NCBI GenBank assembly: GCA_020740775.1
Contig: JAHEWK010000006.1
Coordinates: forward strand, 248,001 to 312,000
From: Ilyonectria destructans
Taxonomy: Eukaryota; Ascomycota; Sordariomycetes; Hypocreales; Nectriaceae
Direction: 5' to 3'
Length of the DNA: 64,000 nucleotides
Shown here: positions 34,922 to 46,952 of the stretch, piece after piece
How positions within the stretch are numbered: the first letter of the stretch is position 1
Layout of the letters: every line of letters starts with the position of its first letter
Notes under the pieces: model-generated
The model's database searches: none
The model's input: only the letters and a program-made list of their open reading frames with translations
What the model was told of the DNA's origin: nothing
Translations under genes and position numbers: made by a program

Positions 34922-36626
34922 ATGGCCTCCGATAAGAACTCACAAGGTGTCAGCCACGTGGAAGGGACCGATGATTTCGGCCCGACCAAGGAGCTGGCTC
35001 AGGTCGACACTGTCCACAACGATGAGGCCATGAAGGTGTTCGGCAGCTACGACGGTGACAGCGAATGGACTGATAACGAAGAGAAGAAACTTCGTCGCAA
35101 GATCGACTGGAGGCTGATGCCCGTCCTCTGCACAACGTATGGCCTGCAGTACTACGACAAGGCCATGCTGTCCCAAGCTGTACGTCATTGCTAATCAACC
35201 CTTACGACTCTTCAGATTGTTAACAGCTCCATGTTTCGCAGGCTTTATTCGGATTTAGGCAGGATCTAGATCTCACCGTTGGCAACCGTTACTCTTGGAC
35301 AGCGTCCATCTTTTACTTGGGTTACATTGTGGGTGCCTACCCAGCTATGATCCTGGCCCAGAAGTTTCCTGTCGAGAGAGTAGCCTCTGTCATCGTCACA
35401 CTCTGGGGCATCTGCCTTATCTTGACGACTGTCTGCACCAATTATCAAGGCGTTTATGCCCAACGTTTCTTCCTGGGATTTCTTGAGAGTGGAATCAGCC
35501 CTATGTTCATGCTCATGGTCGGCAGTTGGTACAAGAAGAACGAGCAAGCCATGCGCATGGGGTATGTGTAGACCTTGAACCGTAATGCTTGCATAACGCA
35601 GCCCTTTGCTAACTCGGCTCCATAGAATTTGGTTTTCCTGCACCGGATACGTCTCGATCTTCTCTCCTCTTATCAACTTCGGCTTTGGATCCATCGACCC
35701 CACCGGATCTTCCTGGCGGTACATGTTCTACTTCGCGGGAGGTTTGACTATCACCTGGGGCATCGTCCTTCTATTTGTCCTGGCTCCCGACCCCATTCGT
35801 GCTAAGGGGTTCGATCAGCGTGAGCGCTATATTCTCGTTGCTCGCCTACGTAGCAACAACTCAGGTGTTCGCAATCAGCACTACAAGGTGAACCAGGTCT
35901 TTGAACTGGCCGTGGACGTCAAATTCTGGATCATTTTCGCTATTGCCTTTCTCTCTATGATCGCCAATGGTCCAATCTCCACATTCGTGCCCATCATTAT
36001 CAATGGTTTCGGCTTCAGCACCCTTCACTCGCTTCTCCTCCTCATTCCTGCGGGAGCATACGCAGGCACCCTCATGCTAGGCTTCCCATATCTGGCCATG
36101 AGGTTCCCTGGAATCAGGACCTGGCTTATTCTCGCTGCTCAGTTAGGCACTACGCTTGCCGCAATTCTGCTCTGGGTCCTCCCCCTGAGCGCCAAGGGTG
36201 GTCTGCTCTTCGCCGCGTATATTTTGTCCACCGTCGGCGGTGGCTACGCCGTCCTTATGAGCCTTCAGATCGCGAATACCGCTGGCTACACCAAGCGCTC
36301 CATTGCATCTTCGGGCTTGTACATCGGCTACTGTCTTGGGAATTTCATTGGCCCTCTTCTCTTCAAGAAGCGGGACGCTCCCAGATATGTTCCAGGCTTT
36401 ATTGCCGTTGTTGTTACCTCCCTTGCGGCTGGCATTTTGGCTGTCATCTACCGCTATGTTTGCGTCTGGGAAAACCGGCGACGCGAAGAAACCGGCTCGG
36501 AAGGCTTTGACCACGCTTATGAAGATGACCTTACAGACATCAAGGTGAGAAAACCTCCAGAAGAGTTCCGAACATTGACTTATGATTAACTTCGCACAGA
36601 ACCCTCAGTTCCGTTATATCCTGTAA
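34922..36626 (+). CDS. MFS permease, Dal5/TNA1-like anion:cation symporter family
   Basis: Four exons (34922-35179, 35242-35561, 35626-36544, 36600-36626) give 507 residues. The last intron adds the ending NPQFRYIL. The N-terminus is acidic and cytosolic, then KIDWRLMPVLCTTYGLQYYDK, the family signature before helix 1, and multiple hydrophobic helices such as SIFYLGYIVGAYPAMILAQ, RFFLGFLESGISPMFMLMV and FWIIFAIAFLSMIANGPIS. Members carry small carboxylates or amides (allantoate, nicotinate, pantothenate and similar) across the plasma membrane. It sits inside the catabolic cluster between an alpha/beta hydrolase and a CoA-transferase, so it probably imports the substrate. The substrate itself is inferred only by context. 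Confidence 0.9.
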
Positions 36627-37237
36627 ACTTGAAGTAGTCTCATGCCTGTACGTACTTATGGACCGTTCACCGGTGTGGGGTGGCCTCGCCATGCACCTAG
36701 ACAGCATGTTAAAGTCTGTCTGGACTGTCCAGAGAGGTCGGACGTTTAGATAGTGTTGTTGCCTAATTAAGTTTAAGATTCTCTACCACTCGGTTCTATT
36801 CATTTTCTTCACATCTATGATCCATTCGCTGGCCGCGACTCTAACGTTCGTTTCTGATAAAATGGACTACGTGCACTGCCGCCAAATCGCAGCTCTTCGG
36901 TTCTAAAGTCCAAAAAAATGAGTTCAGCTCGTCAGCCTTCGTCCGAGGTCCCACATAAACCACTTTCCATCGGGAATCCAGTAAGCACGGGTTGACGCTT
37001 GAGAGGATCCATGTGTTCCCTAGGCCCCGATTAGTAGTAGGTACCATGTCACATTCCTAGGTTCCTTAATATCGGAAAAAGAGAATACCCTAAAGGCCTT
37101 TTTCCGCAGCCTTTTCAGTAATTTCCCTGGTTCTGTTGGACAACCCCTCATATATGTGGTCCTGAAGGTAACATTTGATATGTAATCCTAGCTCTTATAT
37201 GAACTTAGATTGTAGATATTTCAGAATGTGAAACAGA
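36627..37237. other. Convergent intergenic region
   Basis: 3' flanks of MFS permease 1 and the CoA-transferase gene. No gene, repeat or RNA recognised. Confidence 0.4.
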
Positions 37238-39175
37238 TTACCTCTTCTCAGCTCCCGTAGACTTAGTCGCCGTAGAATGCGGAGCGATTCTCTCAAAATT
37301 CGGGTTTTCCTCCACAGTCCACTTCGGTAGATGATATCCTGGCGGGAACGCGCCAACGGGAAAGTCTGTCCTAGTTTTGGAAAGTGAAACAGGGAAACGA
37401 ACCACCTCGATGTCTGGAAGGCCCCATCCAGTGCCACTGACGGCTTGGTAATACGTCTTGGGAAGTGCGTCCCGGAATGATCGGTTGGCTATGAACCCAC
37501 GAACACAGTGTCGGTTGCGGCCGTGAGATACGATCTCGTCGAAGTGCCTCGTGTGGCCTACCAGTTCTAGATTGCGTTCTTTCAGCCTAGCAATCTGTTC
37601 GATGTCATACTCCCCATACTGTTGCATATGCATATCTGACACAACCAGAGAGCACTGGACATTATAACAACCACCTTGTTGGCTTCGCAGCAAGAGAGCA
37701 TGTATAACACCGGCGGCTCCGGCATGACCAGTCCTTTGAAACCGTTAAGGTGAAGTTTTAAGGGACAATGTGCAGGAGTACTCACAGATAGTCGGCGTTG
37801 GGTCCCGGAAAGATCTGGGGCTCGTCAAAGCCATTGAACCTTCCCACAGACAAAGCGACTCCGGTGACCGTGTCTGCAATCTGCGCCCAGCCAGGTCTAG
37901 TCACCCAAGGTCCCTTCCAGCCATAGCAGTTCTCTTGGCAGTAGACAACCCCCCGGCCACGTTTAGCTACCAAACCGAACACGGCGTCTCGGCCGAAGCC
38001 GAGGTGCTCCAGAACAGCCGGTCGATATCCATCTATGAAAACGTCGGCGTCTTTGATAAGCTCCATCAGCTTCTTGCGGCCCTCAAAGGTCTTCAGGTTG
38101 ATGTCCACACTGATCTTGCCAACGCATCCATCGATGAGGGTAATGGGAAGTTCGGTGTTCGTCGCCGAGCTCACACGGATGACGGTAGCTCCAAGGGCAG
38201 CGCATACTCTGCCAACAGTTGGAGCAGCAATTGCACGAGCAAGCTCAAGAACTTTGATGCCAGAAAGCGGTCGTTGATCCGAACGGTCCAATGGTCCAGG
38301 CCATGCCACGGGGGCCTCGCAGTATGGAAATTTGTCTAGACCATACCAGGGTTCTTCCTTGACCGCAATACCCTGAAGAAATAACATTAGTAAAATGGGT
38401 CGACATGTCTTAGACCCGAGAACGATGCCCATGGTGAAGCTCTTACCTGTGGAAGAGCCTGAAACTCTTCCTTTTCGTAGCAGACCGTTCCAGGGAGCCG
38501 ATAAACATTGTTACTGTCATTATCGATATCCTCAGAGTCCAGGTTGGCCACTATCTCCATGTACATCTTGAGGATTTGACCCCAAGATCGGTTCTTGTCA
38601 TCGTGTTGGGGAAGGCCCAACATGGTGAGAAGTGGCGTTGGATTCATGCTTCCGTGAAGCGAGTACCAACGGCCGTCACGAGTCTTGTAGATATTGGTGC
38701 CCAGTTGACGATAAAGCTCGCGGGTCTGGCCGTGATCCCAACGCTTCACGGCGGTAACCATTTTGTCGGAAGAGGACAGCCACTCATCCTCACTCCGCAT
38801 GAACAAGGCGCCCAAGCCAGCGAGCAATGATTGCGACCTTTCGGAACCATGATGATAAGCTGCATGGCCTTGAAAGCAGGAGGCACCGTAATTGATAACA
38901 ACTTACACATCTACACTGATGTCCTGATCCAGGTTGTATCTCACTTTTGAGATGGCAGCAGCCAGAGTTCCAATGTACCCGAGAAGGGCTGCTTGAGTCT
39001 CGGCGCATTTGAACGGTGCGGGATAGAATGGCTGCGTCTCGTTGCCAACGAACTTGACCCGATAGGCGAATTCCAGAGCTTCTGGGGGCAAATTGAGGTG
39101 GGGGTCAGAAACGAGGGACTGGAAGATGCGTTCAGCCTCAGTCTGCAGCGTGTAAGTGATGCTGGAAATCGTCAT
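37238..39175 (-). CDS. Family III CoA-transferase (CaiB/BaiF type)
   Basis: Start chosen at 39175 (MTISSITYTLQTEAERIF). The N-terminal half (SLLAGLGALFMRSEDEW, RDGRWYSLHGSMNPTPLL) is the divergent first lobe seen in fungal members, and the second half has the core: LSGIKVLELARAIAAPTVG, LGATVIRVSS, DINLKTFEGRKKL, DADVFIDGYRPAVLEHLGFG, GWAQIADTVTG and TGHAGAAGVIHALLLR. Four or more exons with introns of about 50-90 nt. The enzyme moves CoA between carboxylic acids, here probably activating an acid product of the cluster for beta-oxidation or ring degradation. The promoter carries the shared CGG-N4-CCG site. Confidence 0.85.
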
Positions 39176-39337
39176 GATGCGGGCTTTGGTAACGGCGTAG
39201 TAGCTGTGTCGAGTCAAACATAGGTGGCAACAAAGCATGGTTTGAGTGGCCCCCCACGTATATAGATCGCGGCATGAGTTGTGCCTTGTACATGACGAAA
39301 CTCTCCCGACTTGCCCGAAGGCCAAGGAGACGGCCCA

Positions 39338-39352
39338 CGGAACTCCGAGTGG
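39338..39352 (+). promoter_or_regulatory. Candidate Zn2Cys6 site upstream of CoA-transferase
   Basis: CGGAACTCCGAGTGG lies 163 bp before the CoA-transferase start and is the same 15-mer as at 34478. The rest of the 39176-39718 interval holds no recognised gene. Confidence 0.55.
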
Positions 39353-39718
39353 CTCGTGGGGCTTATTACGTGCACGTGGTACCTGGAGCTCCGGCAAGCA
39401 GCACCTCCTCTCTTTGAAGCTAGCACCTGCGTCATCTTCAGGGATGCTCCCAAGCGCGTAAACCCCGTTCTCATACTCAGTTGAAGCATTGTGATCTGAC
39501 AACGCACCGCGCCTGCTAGAGGTTGACTATGCAGTCACATAGACCATGTTGCTGTATGCATCTGCTGATGAGTAACGTGCCTAATCCGAATTTGCCGATG
39601 TGTCTCTCTGGCTTTGACTGAAATTAATCTTGCTCGGACATCAGTTTGCAATATACTTGGGTGCCGTAAAACAACAAATGTTACTGCGTCGTTGAGCTAG
39701 ATCATCCCATCCACGGCC

Positions 39719-39900
39719 ATGAAATTGATCAAAGGTAACCCCAAATTGTATACGGAAGAGCATGGAAAGAAAATCTTTCCCTTTACGGCCAAATTTTGCG
39801 GATCTTGTGGAAACGTTTTGCGTCGCTTCACGATTTCCAGAGTTTGCAAGAAGGGAGAGGTTCCACCTGATTCACCACGCCTCTGTAGCGAATTCATCTA
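39719..39900 (+). pseudogene. GFA/CENP-V domain fragment
   Basis: MKLIKGNPKLYTEEHGKK followed by PFTAKFCGSCGNVLRR resembles the second half of the glutathione-dependent formaldehyde-activating (GFA) zinc domain, with its Cys-x2-Cys pair. The first half with the other zinc ligands is missing, and the sequence after about 39900 overlaps the end of the MFS gene on the other strand. It is probably a relic. Confidence 0.45.
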
Positions 39901-39979
39901 TGTTCTAGATTGGAGATGTATGTGTAGCAGTAGCAAATGGGTTAATACATCTGACACCCAGATGCAAGCCTTGACCGGC

Positions 39980-42009
39980 TTAAAGAGTATACATCCACCC
40001 TACCATGCCCTCATTGACGCGTCGACCTTCTTTTGCTGCCTTATTCCGCTTCCACAGGCAAATGTCCAAGAATATAATCAGGCAGACGCTCACCATTGAG
40101 CAGGCGAAAGTGACCCAGACACCAGTCTAGTTTGCTTCTTATTAGTAATGTTCAAGGAGAATCAATCCATTGGACATCTTACCGTGTAGTGGGGGCTTTC
40201 ACGAGACAAAAAGACGGTACCGGAAAGAATTCCACCGATACCGCCACCAATCAAGCAGATTGCCGATGCAACAGCTCGCTTAGAGTGGGAAGTGATGTTG
40301 TTGGCCTGAAACGTTAGGATAAGCGGCACGCAAGGCTGCAACGCTCCCATGCCTGCAGAATCATATCAGGCCTGCGCGAGGGATTTGGAAAATCAAATAA
40401 CATAGAGCGAGTAAAATGGCTTATGGGTTTGGGGAGACTTTTGAGGGGCCAACTCACTGATAAAGGCCCCAAAATAGCGAGCACCATTTGAGCCTCCGTA
40501 GACGGTGATAATCATCCCGACGGCAGTGATGATTTGCAGCCCGGCAATGATCGGTCCCCGAATCTGCTTGCGGTCGCTAGACCAAGCCATAGCAAAAACA
40601 ATGCCTGCGGCTAGAACGTATGGTGGGGCGCTGAGGAGTTGTGCCTGTGTGGCACTGAAGCCCAAGCCGCCTCGGAGGATAATGGGAAGAAAGTATGAGT
40701 AGGCATAGCCGGGAAGTGTTGTCGCCATCATATTGAACAACCAGATGTAGAGGCGCCAGTCCCGCAGATGGAAAAGAATCTTGGCCAGAGTGACTTCATC
40801 CTCTTCGGCATCGCCTCGGTCCAAGTTGAGTCGTGCTATAACGAAGTCTCGCTCTGCTGGCTGGAGGAATCCTTGGGCCTGGGTTGGGAAGTTGATAATG
40901 ATGAACCAACCGAGAATGCAAAAGGCAATTGTTATTGCTCCCTCGATGATAAAGATCCCTGTGCGAGGCCTTGTCAGCACAAGAGCCTGAGAGTCCTGCC
41001 GGGTAAGGACTCCTCCACACGAGGCGGAGGTAATCTGTAGGACTGGTACTCACACCGCCAACCTTCCAGGCCACCTTTGCCTCCGAGAAGAGAAAGAGCA
41101 TATGCAAAGATAGCTGAGAAGGCACCCGCAAAAACAGAGACGATCCAGAATCCGGATAGTCTCTTCCCGACTTCATAGCGGGTGTACCAGCAAGTAATGA
41201 GATATGTGCATCCTGGGAAACCTGGTCAGCTTCTTGACGTCAAAAACGAGCGGCCCTCCCATTGAAGATCAGGATGTGGAGAGAAAGGAGCTCTACCCGG
41301 TAGAAATCCTGCCTCTAGAGCACCTAAAAGCGCTCTACAGGCGGCCAAAGCCCCCCAATGGTGAGTAAATCCCATGCCGATCAGGGCCGAACCAAACCCT
41401 ATCCCGAGAAATGAGAGCCAGTTGGCAGGACCTGCTTTGGGCAGAGCAATGTTCTGGTCGAATTAGGAGTCAGATCCATCGAGAAGAGGCCAGCCCATCG
41501 CGGTACGTATGCATGGGGAACCGGCACTCACACTGGGAATCTCAAGAAGGCTGCACAATCTTTATGTCAGCAAGTCTGTGTCTGCAGGAGTGGCGGCGCA
41601 CGAGGATCACTGACATAAATGCCACGAAGAAAACCATGACGACAATGGTATATCGCGTGCCAGTTGTGAGAGCAAGGTCAAGGTCCATGCCGGCGATCAT
41701 GGCGTATCCCAAGTTCGAACGGTCAATAATCGAGATGGAATACATGACTCCCAGAATGGGAAGAAGCCTAAAATCGATTCGCCGGCTCCATGCACACAGT
41801 TAGTGTTGCTCAACACTCTGCTCTCGTGTTCAAGGCGATGCGTAACCGTGCGGGAATATCACGTACATGACTTTCTTCTGCTCCGCTTCAGAAAGTCGAT
41901 TGATGGTCTCAATGTAACCTGCCTGGACACTCTCAAGGTGCTCGGATTTAAGCTGCTGCCCCACTTCCATGTCGACTTTCGACACGTCACCGGATGATTG
42001 ACGACCCAT
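39980..42009 (-). CDS. MFS permease 2, Dal5/TNA1-like
   Basis: Starts at 42009 (MGRQSSGDVSKVDMEVGQQ) and ends at 39980 with EGMVGWMYTL. Exons carry RRIDFRLLPILGVMYSISI and IDRSNLGYAMIAGMD (helix 1 region of the family), LGALEAGFLPGCTYLITCWY (the motif after helix 4), GWRWIFIIEGAITIAFCILG, FSATQAQLLSAPPYVLAAG, and ANNITSHSKRAVASAICLIGG before the last helices (CSMV to CLIIFLDICLW). Introns of about 50-110 nt separate the exons. This is a second importer of the same superfamily, in the same cluster and divergent from the dienelactone hydrolase gene. Two paralogous carriers suggest two related substrates or high- and low-affinity uptake. All 12 helices seem present. Confidence 0.85.
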
Positions 42010-42463
42010 TGCAAATGTACGAGTGAACAAGAGGCAAGGCAGACAGGCAAGCGTGATGATGGAAGACCTGTGTGTAGTGTGAAGTTCAGAGATAGATAGT
42101 ATGAGGGCGAAACCATGACGAGGCGGCTAGTGGTTTTATAGTACCGGACATGTTGCGCGACGAAGCTGCTCAGCACCCTGGCGACAAACTGTGGTCATCT
42201 GGGGAAGGCCCTGGTCCCCAGATTCTTGCTCCGCATACTAGCCACATGCCCCAGGAAATCCCGGATTGTGGCTTGTCTAGGGTGACTGTTCGGAGGTTCG
42301 GAGTTCGTGCTTCCACACGTTACTCCGAGGGTCAGCCCTCTTGTGGTGTCGGCCCTCACTGTGGTGTCGGCCATTCTGTCAGCCACTGATTGCACCTAAT
42401 AAGGCTAAGCCAAGCTGCTTTCTTGCTATGTGGGATGAAGAGTGGCATTGACTCCTCAACGAA
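42010..42463. promoter_or_regulatory. Divergent promoter of MFS permease 2 and dienelactone hydrolase
   Basis: A 454-bp region. CGGAGGTTCGGAGTTCG (42291-42307) and ACTCCGAGGG (near 42322) echo the CGG half-sites found in the other promoters of the cluster. Confidence 0.45.
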
Positions 42464-43465
42464 ATGACTGGAAACCTTGCTTGCTGCGCTGCTGGCCACC
42501 CAGCAAATGGTATGGATATCCACTGGATTCGGGGGCTGGTTGTAAACCCTTGCTCTTCATAACAGCTGACATTCGATCGCCCCTCAGATGGATTTCAGGC
42601 GTATGGCCAGTCATGGGTGCTTGGCCAGATCCAGGTGTACGAGAGTCGTCCTCCTGGCGACATCATCAAGGGCACGTTGATCATGCTCCCTGATGGATTT
42701 GGCCTTGCGTCGCATAATCTGCTGCTCGCTGATATGTTCGCTCAGCGTGGTTGGGTTACTCTGGTTCCAGACTACTTCCAAGGTAAGAGATGCCATTGCG
42801 AATCGTTCTTCTCGCGAGGCCACCAAACATGGATACACTATTAAGCTGGATGATTTGGGACCATAGGAGATGCGGTGCCGATTTCCCTGCTACAGCGGGA
42901 TCGAAGCAAGCCGCTTGACGAAGTTTTCGACATGAGGTCCTGGCTCGAGAGACACCTACACGAGTCCGTGGAGCGCCATGTAAGGTTTCTTTATGAACAC
43001 GTACGCAACTCTGATGCCATCGACGAACTGGGACCTATGGGGGAGCGGCCAATCGCAATTGTGGGCTACTGCTTTGGTGGGAAGCACGCCCTACGAGCAT
43101 CATCGTGGCCTGGCATACATGTCGCCGCGGCGTTCCATCCCGTAGGTCTACATCCCAGAAACCTTGTCAGCGGTTCTGATTCCCGATGTTAGAGCTTTGT
43201 TCAGCGAGACGACGTCGGAAACGAAGCAGTTGGAGGTGGCTGTCGCACTTTTGTGGGACTTGCTGAAAATGACGAAATGGTTCCAGAGACTCTCGGGGAT
43301 GACCTCAATCGCTGGGCAGCGGAGAAGTCACGTAAAATTACGCAGAGAGTGTTTCCTGGCGTTGGGCATGGATTTGCGGCAAGGCCTGCTTCAAAAGTCG
43401 AGACGGAGATGGTCCAGTTCCGAGACGCATTTGAGTTCGCGTGTACTGCTCTGGAGGGTAAATGA
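42464..43465 (+). CDS. Dienelactone hydrolase family protein
   Basis: The start at 42464 (MTGNLACCAAGHPANG) is the usual fungal DLH N-terminus. An intron ending at the CAG before 42589 joins to DGFQAYGQSWVLGQIQVYES, then LIMLPDGFGLASHNLLLADM and RGWVTLVPDYFQ, a second intron, and IAIVGYCFGGKHALRASSW, which has the catalytic Cys in G-x-C-x-G-G. AENDEMVPETL supplies the Asp and FPGVGHGFAARP the His. The splice between 43140 and 43250 could not be resolved and may hide an extra exon or a small defect. The family opens dienelactones or other lactones in aromatic degradation; here it may open the ring made by the Baeyer-Villiger enzyme. Cytosolic. Confidence 0.75.
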
Positions 43466-43878
43466 AAACCGCAATGCCATACTACAAGCATTTTATCACT
43501 CATGTCCGACTGCCGGAGCAAGTATGGCCCTTCATTGCGGAATACATCCCTGCTGGCATGGTGCAACTGGCGTGCCAGCAACCTGATAAGAAAGTGTGCT
43601 CTGTATCCTGAATGTGCTCCCCCATTGTGTTGCTCTGCCCAACCCGGTCGCAGTTCCAGATGCCATACTTTTGTAAAAATTCTCGTACATATGCTTAAGA
43701 GGTGGGCATCATACTTGATGTTCACTTGGCATGGTAGTTTCTGGAAATCTAATAGATATTCACGCCATGCAGTACATCTAGGGCAGCTGGAGCTGTAAAA
43801 ATGGAAGTGCACAACAATGTAAAAGCTATCAAGTCTCACCTGTACAGTACTTGCGCGTAACAGCTGAAGCCTCTAACC

Positions 43879-45781
43879 TTATGCCTTCTTGCTGATGACG
43901 GTCCACTCCCCCCATCGGATCTTGCTGAGGAAGTTCCGGAATTGTCTGAAAGTCCATGGCATCGTGTACGTGTTCCAACCGTCATCGTTCTTGTAGTAGG
44001 TGACGCAGCTCTGTTCCGACCAGACGAACTGGCTCTGTTTGACCTGGACCTCGTCATTATACTCTCTCTCCCGGGCTAAGGCGGGATGGATAGCGAGTTT
44101 TTCGCCTCTATCGCCGCGCTTGATGATTTCTTTGACAGCTTTGGCCGCAAAACGAGCCTGCAACTCCCAGTTGTCTTGCTGAGAGTTCCAGAGAGACGCG
44201 GAATTCGGCCCGAAGCACATGAACATGTTGGGGAATTGGTTTGTTGCCAAGCCATACAGTGCTTCGGGGTGGTCAGCCCACCTCTTCTGCAGGTCGAGGC
44301 CACCGATTCCCAGAATGGATTCGTGCTCAAGGTGCTGAGCCGTGTTGAAACCGGTGCCGTAGATGATGACGTCAACTGGCCTCTCGGTCTCCTCACCGGA
44401 CTTGCGATCTGCTGATACGACGCCGGCTTCCGTGTAGCGCACAAGCCTGTCGCGGAGGACGAGGCAGTTTGGTTTGGCCAACGCGGTGTAGAAGTTATCC
44501 AATCGAAGAGGGCGCTTACAGTAGTCTAGGTAGTAAAATATCAGCATGAGTCGCTTGGGCATCAAGCGCCTTGCGTCTGTCTGTTGGAGCTCGCCTCTTC
44601 GTTTTGGGATTACTTACACTTCGAGTCAGGCCTGACCTTTTCACGTAGAACAGGGTCCGAAACCTGGGATTCCATAAATGCGACTGCCGTAGCTGTCATG
44701 GCATTGTTTTCTCGCGAATTGTTGGTGGCTGACTTGAACGTCCCGCCCATGCGAACGTTCATCCGGAAACGTACGAGCTGGATGAAGCCAGGAACCCAAT
44801 TGACTGCCCATTTGAAGAGGCTAAGAGACAGTCAACCAGCTAAGGTCTCGCAAAATACTGGGCTATGCGGGGATACGCACCTGCTATACGCATAGTCATT
44901 GCGTGGAACGCACACCGGTGGAGTCCTCATGTAGACGGTCAACTCTCCAACCTTGTCGATGATTTCGGGGATGATTTGTGCAGCGCTGGGACCGCAGCCA
45001 ATCATTGCAACTTTCTTGCCGACCAAGCTGCAATCTTCTCGCCAATGCGCAGTGTGCCAGGAGATGCCTTTGAAGTTCTCGCGGCCGGGGGTGTTGCCGA
45101 ATTTGGGAGTGTCCAGGCTGCCCACACACTGGCACAAGACATCGGCCACCCAGTGCGTGACGCGACCTGTGCCCTTCTTTTCGATGAACACGTGCCACGC
45201 CATCTGCTTGTCGTCCCAGATGCATGCTCGAACCAGAGAGTTGAAGTCGGTGCAGCGGTGAAGGCCATATGCGTGCGCAAACCGCGCGTAGTAGTCTTCA
45301 ATCTGGTCCCGCCGCGCGTAAAAGTGCGTCCACACTAAACAGAGCAGGGCAAAATCGTCAGCATCAGAGAAGTGTCTCCTAGGTGCAGTTTTGGGGCAGA
45401 CATCTTACGTTTGTTGATCCAGAAGGATGTTGTGTAGATGATTGCTGGTACGTCACAAGCACAGCCTGGGTACTTGTTCTTAGCCCACACTCCCCCGTAT
45501 CCCTCTTGGGCGTCGACAATGACCATGTCCTCGCGCTTGATTGGGGTCTCATCCAGAAGAATCGCTGCTTGCTGGATCCCGGTGATGCCAGCACCCACAA
45601 TGAGGACTCGCTTCCGACATGAGTCCGGAACATGGGGTTGCGAACGAACAAGTTCCTCATAGTCAAGGCCTGTTACGCTGAAACCCGAAACATCTCCATA
45701 GCCATCGCTGTTCAGGGTTCCGGCATCGAAAGTCGAGACCGACTGAGCCTGCGGTTTTGGGATGAACTTGACTTCTGGCAT
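43879..45781 (-). CDS. Baeyer-Villiger-type flavin monooxygenase
   Basis: The start at 45781 gives MPEVKFIPKPQAQSV. FAD site RVLIVGAGITGIQQAAILL; YGGVWAKNKYPGCACDVPA matches the GGxWxxxxYPGxxxD motif of BVMOs. FKGISWHTAHWRED is the full BVMO fingerprint FxGxxxHxxxW. An NADPH site follows (VAMIGCGPSAAQIIPEI). Later segments read RPVDVIIYGTGFNTAQHL, LYGLATNQFPNMFMCFGPNS and TYTMPWTFRQFRNFLS, ending at 43879. Several introns; one near 44540-44640 (before CKRPLRLDNFY) has alternative acceptors. The enzyme inserts oxygen next to a ketone using NADPH and O2, giving an ester or lactone. Its neighbour is a lactone hydrolase, which fits a ketone-to-lactone-to-acid route. Confidence 0.85.
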
Positions 45782-46952
45782 AATGGACTAATATTGGAGG
45801 AATGGTTTGAAGGCACCGCTAGTGAGGGAGGTGGTCGAATGTTGGACAGTACTGAAGGGCGGAAGAGATTTCAAGGTTAAGTAGTCATGAAGCGTCACAA
45901 GAAATATCTAAAGCGCAAATTTCAATACCCTATAGTGATATGGTGGTTCACGATTGGAAACTCTCGAATGAGGTGGTACGTTGTGATTTTCGTCGTTGTC
46001 GTACCCTGTACCTACTGACTAGGCGTGGAACATGTGTCGGAGTTTCAATGTGGCCTCGGAGATGTTGAGACCACTCCGACTCCGAAAGTCCTAGTGTCAC
46101 AGGTCGGGGGCTGGTTAGGTCCAGACTAGTGGATCCCTCGCTGCCCATAAGTCTTTACTTCGTAGTGAGGAGCGTACTTCTTCACCCTCTTGTACTCCTT
46201 GGTCTTGGATACAATAACACGGAACCGTGTTGTTAGATAAATTCAGAGTTCTGCTCTTGCAAAAAGTCTGCTGATACGGCGTATAGAGGAGGAGCTAACA
46301 TCTTAAAAAAAAAAAAAAAAGAACGTGACTAGCTCAAACTGTCATTAGAAACGCAATCACTGGCTCAGATCTGAACCTGAGGCAACAATTGTAAAGAAAC
46401 GCTATGTAACTGCACCAATAAGAGCGGCGAGGTGGTGTTCTCTGGTCCCGGTTTTTCTCGCGTGGCACGTCATCCCAGAAAAGCCTTTCGTTCCTTTTTA
46501 CCCCATAATGCAACCCCGCACCATCGGAAGCTACGGTCCGGTCGGCACCCTTGAAGCCTCTATCCAGTAAACCTACGAACCTCATGTCCTCGAATGAAAA
46601 CCGCTGAGACGCTCTTCCATGTCACAGCAATTGGAACCTGTCCTCAACTCAAAGTCGATGAGACGTTGTTCCGGGCCACAACAAATGGAGCGAGCGTCGC
46701 CGAGTTCAAGTTCGCATGTCAGAGTCGCAAGGTACCAAACCCTGGACTTCTATTCCGGTTCAATCTCATGCTGACTCGGTCAATTCAAGGTATCCATGTC
46801 CATCTTGCCCTCGCTCCTTTGACCGACGGTACGTTCGTCGAGGTGCCGTGACGACACAAGCCGACTCGTGGCAGATATAAAGCTGACCTCTCGGTGGTAG
46901 CGATGTTCTCCGCCGGCATATGCGCACTCATGAGAGAGACCGGCCAGCGTCC
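45782..46952. promoter_or_regulatory. Divergent region between BVMO and Zn2Cys6 regulator
   Basis: A 1.17-kb region with several CGGAG elements between 46035 and 46084 (including CCACTCCGACTCCG at 46071) and a poly-A run of 16 at about 46305-46320. A short frame at 46594-46851 shows no family motif. Confidence 0.45.

Noticed and set aside
46305..46320. Run of 16 A as a retroposon tail
   Set aside because: No upstream SINE or LINE sequence or target duplication is visible; it is probably a simple homopolymer.
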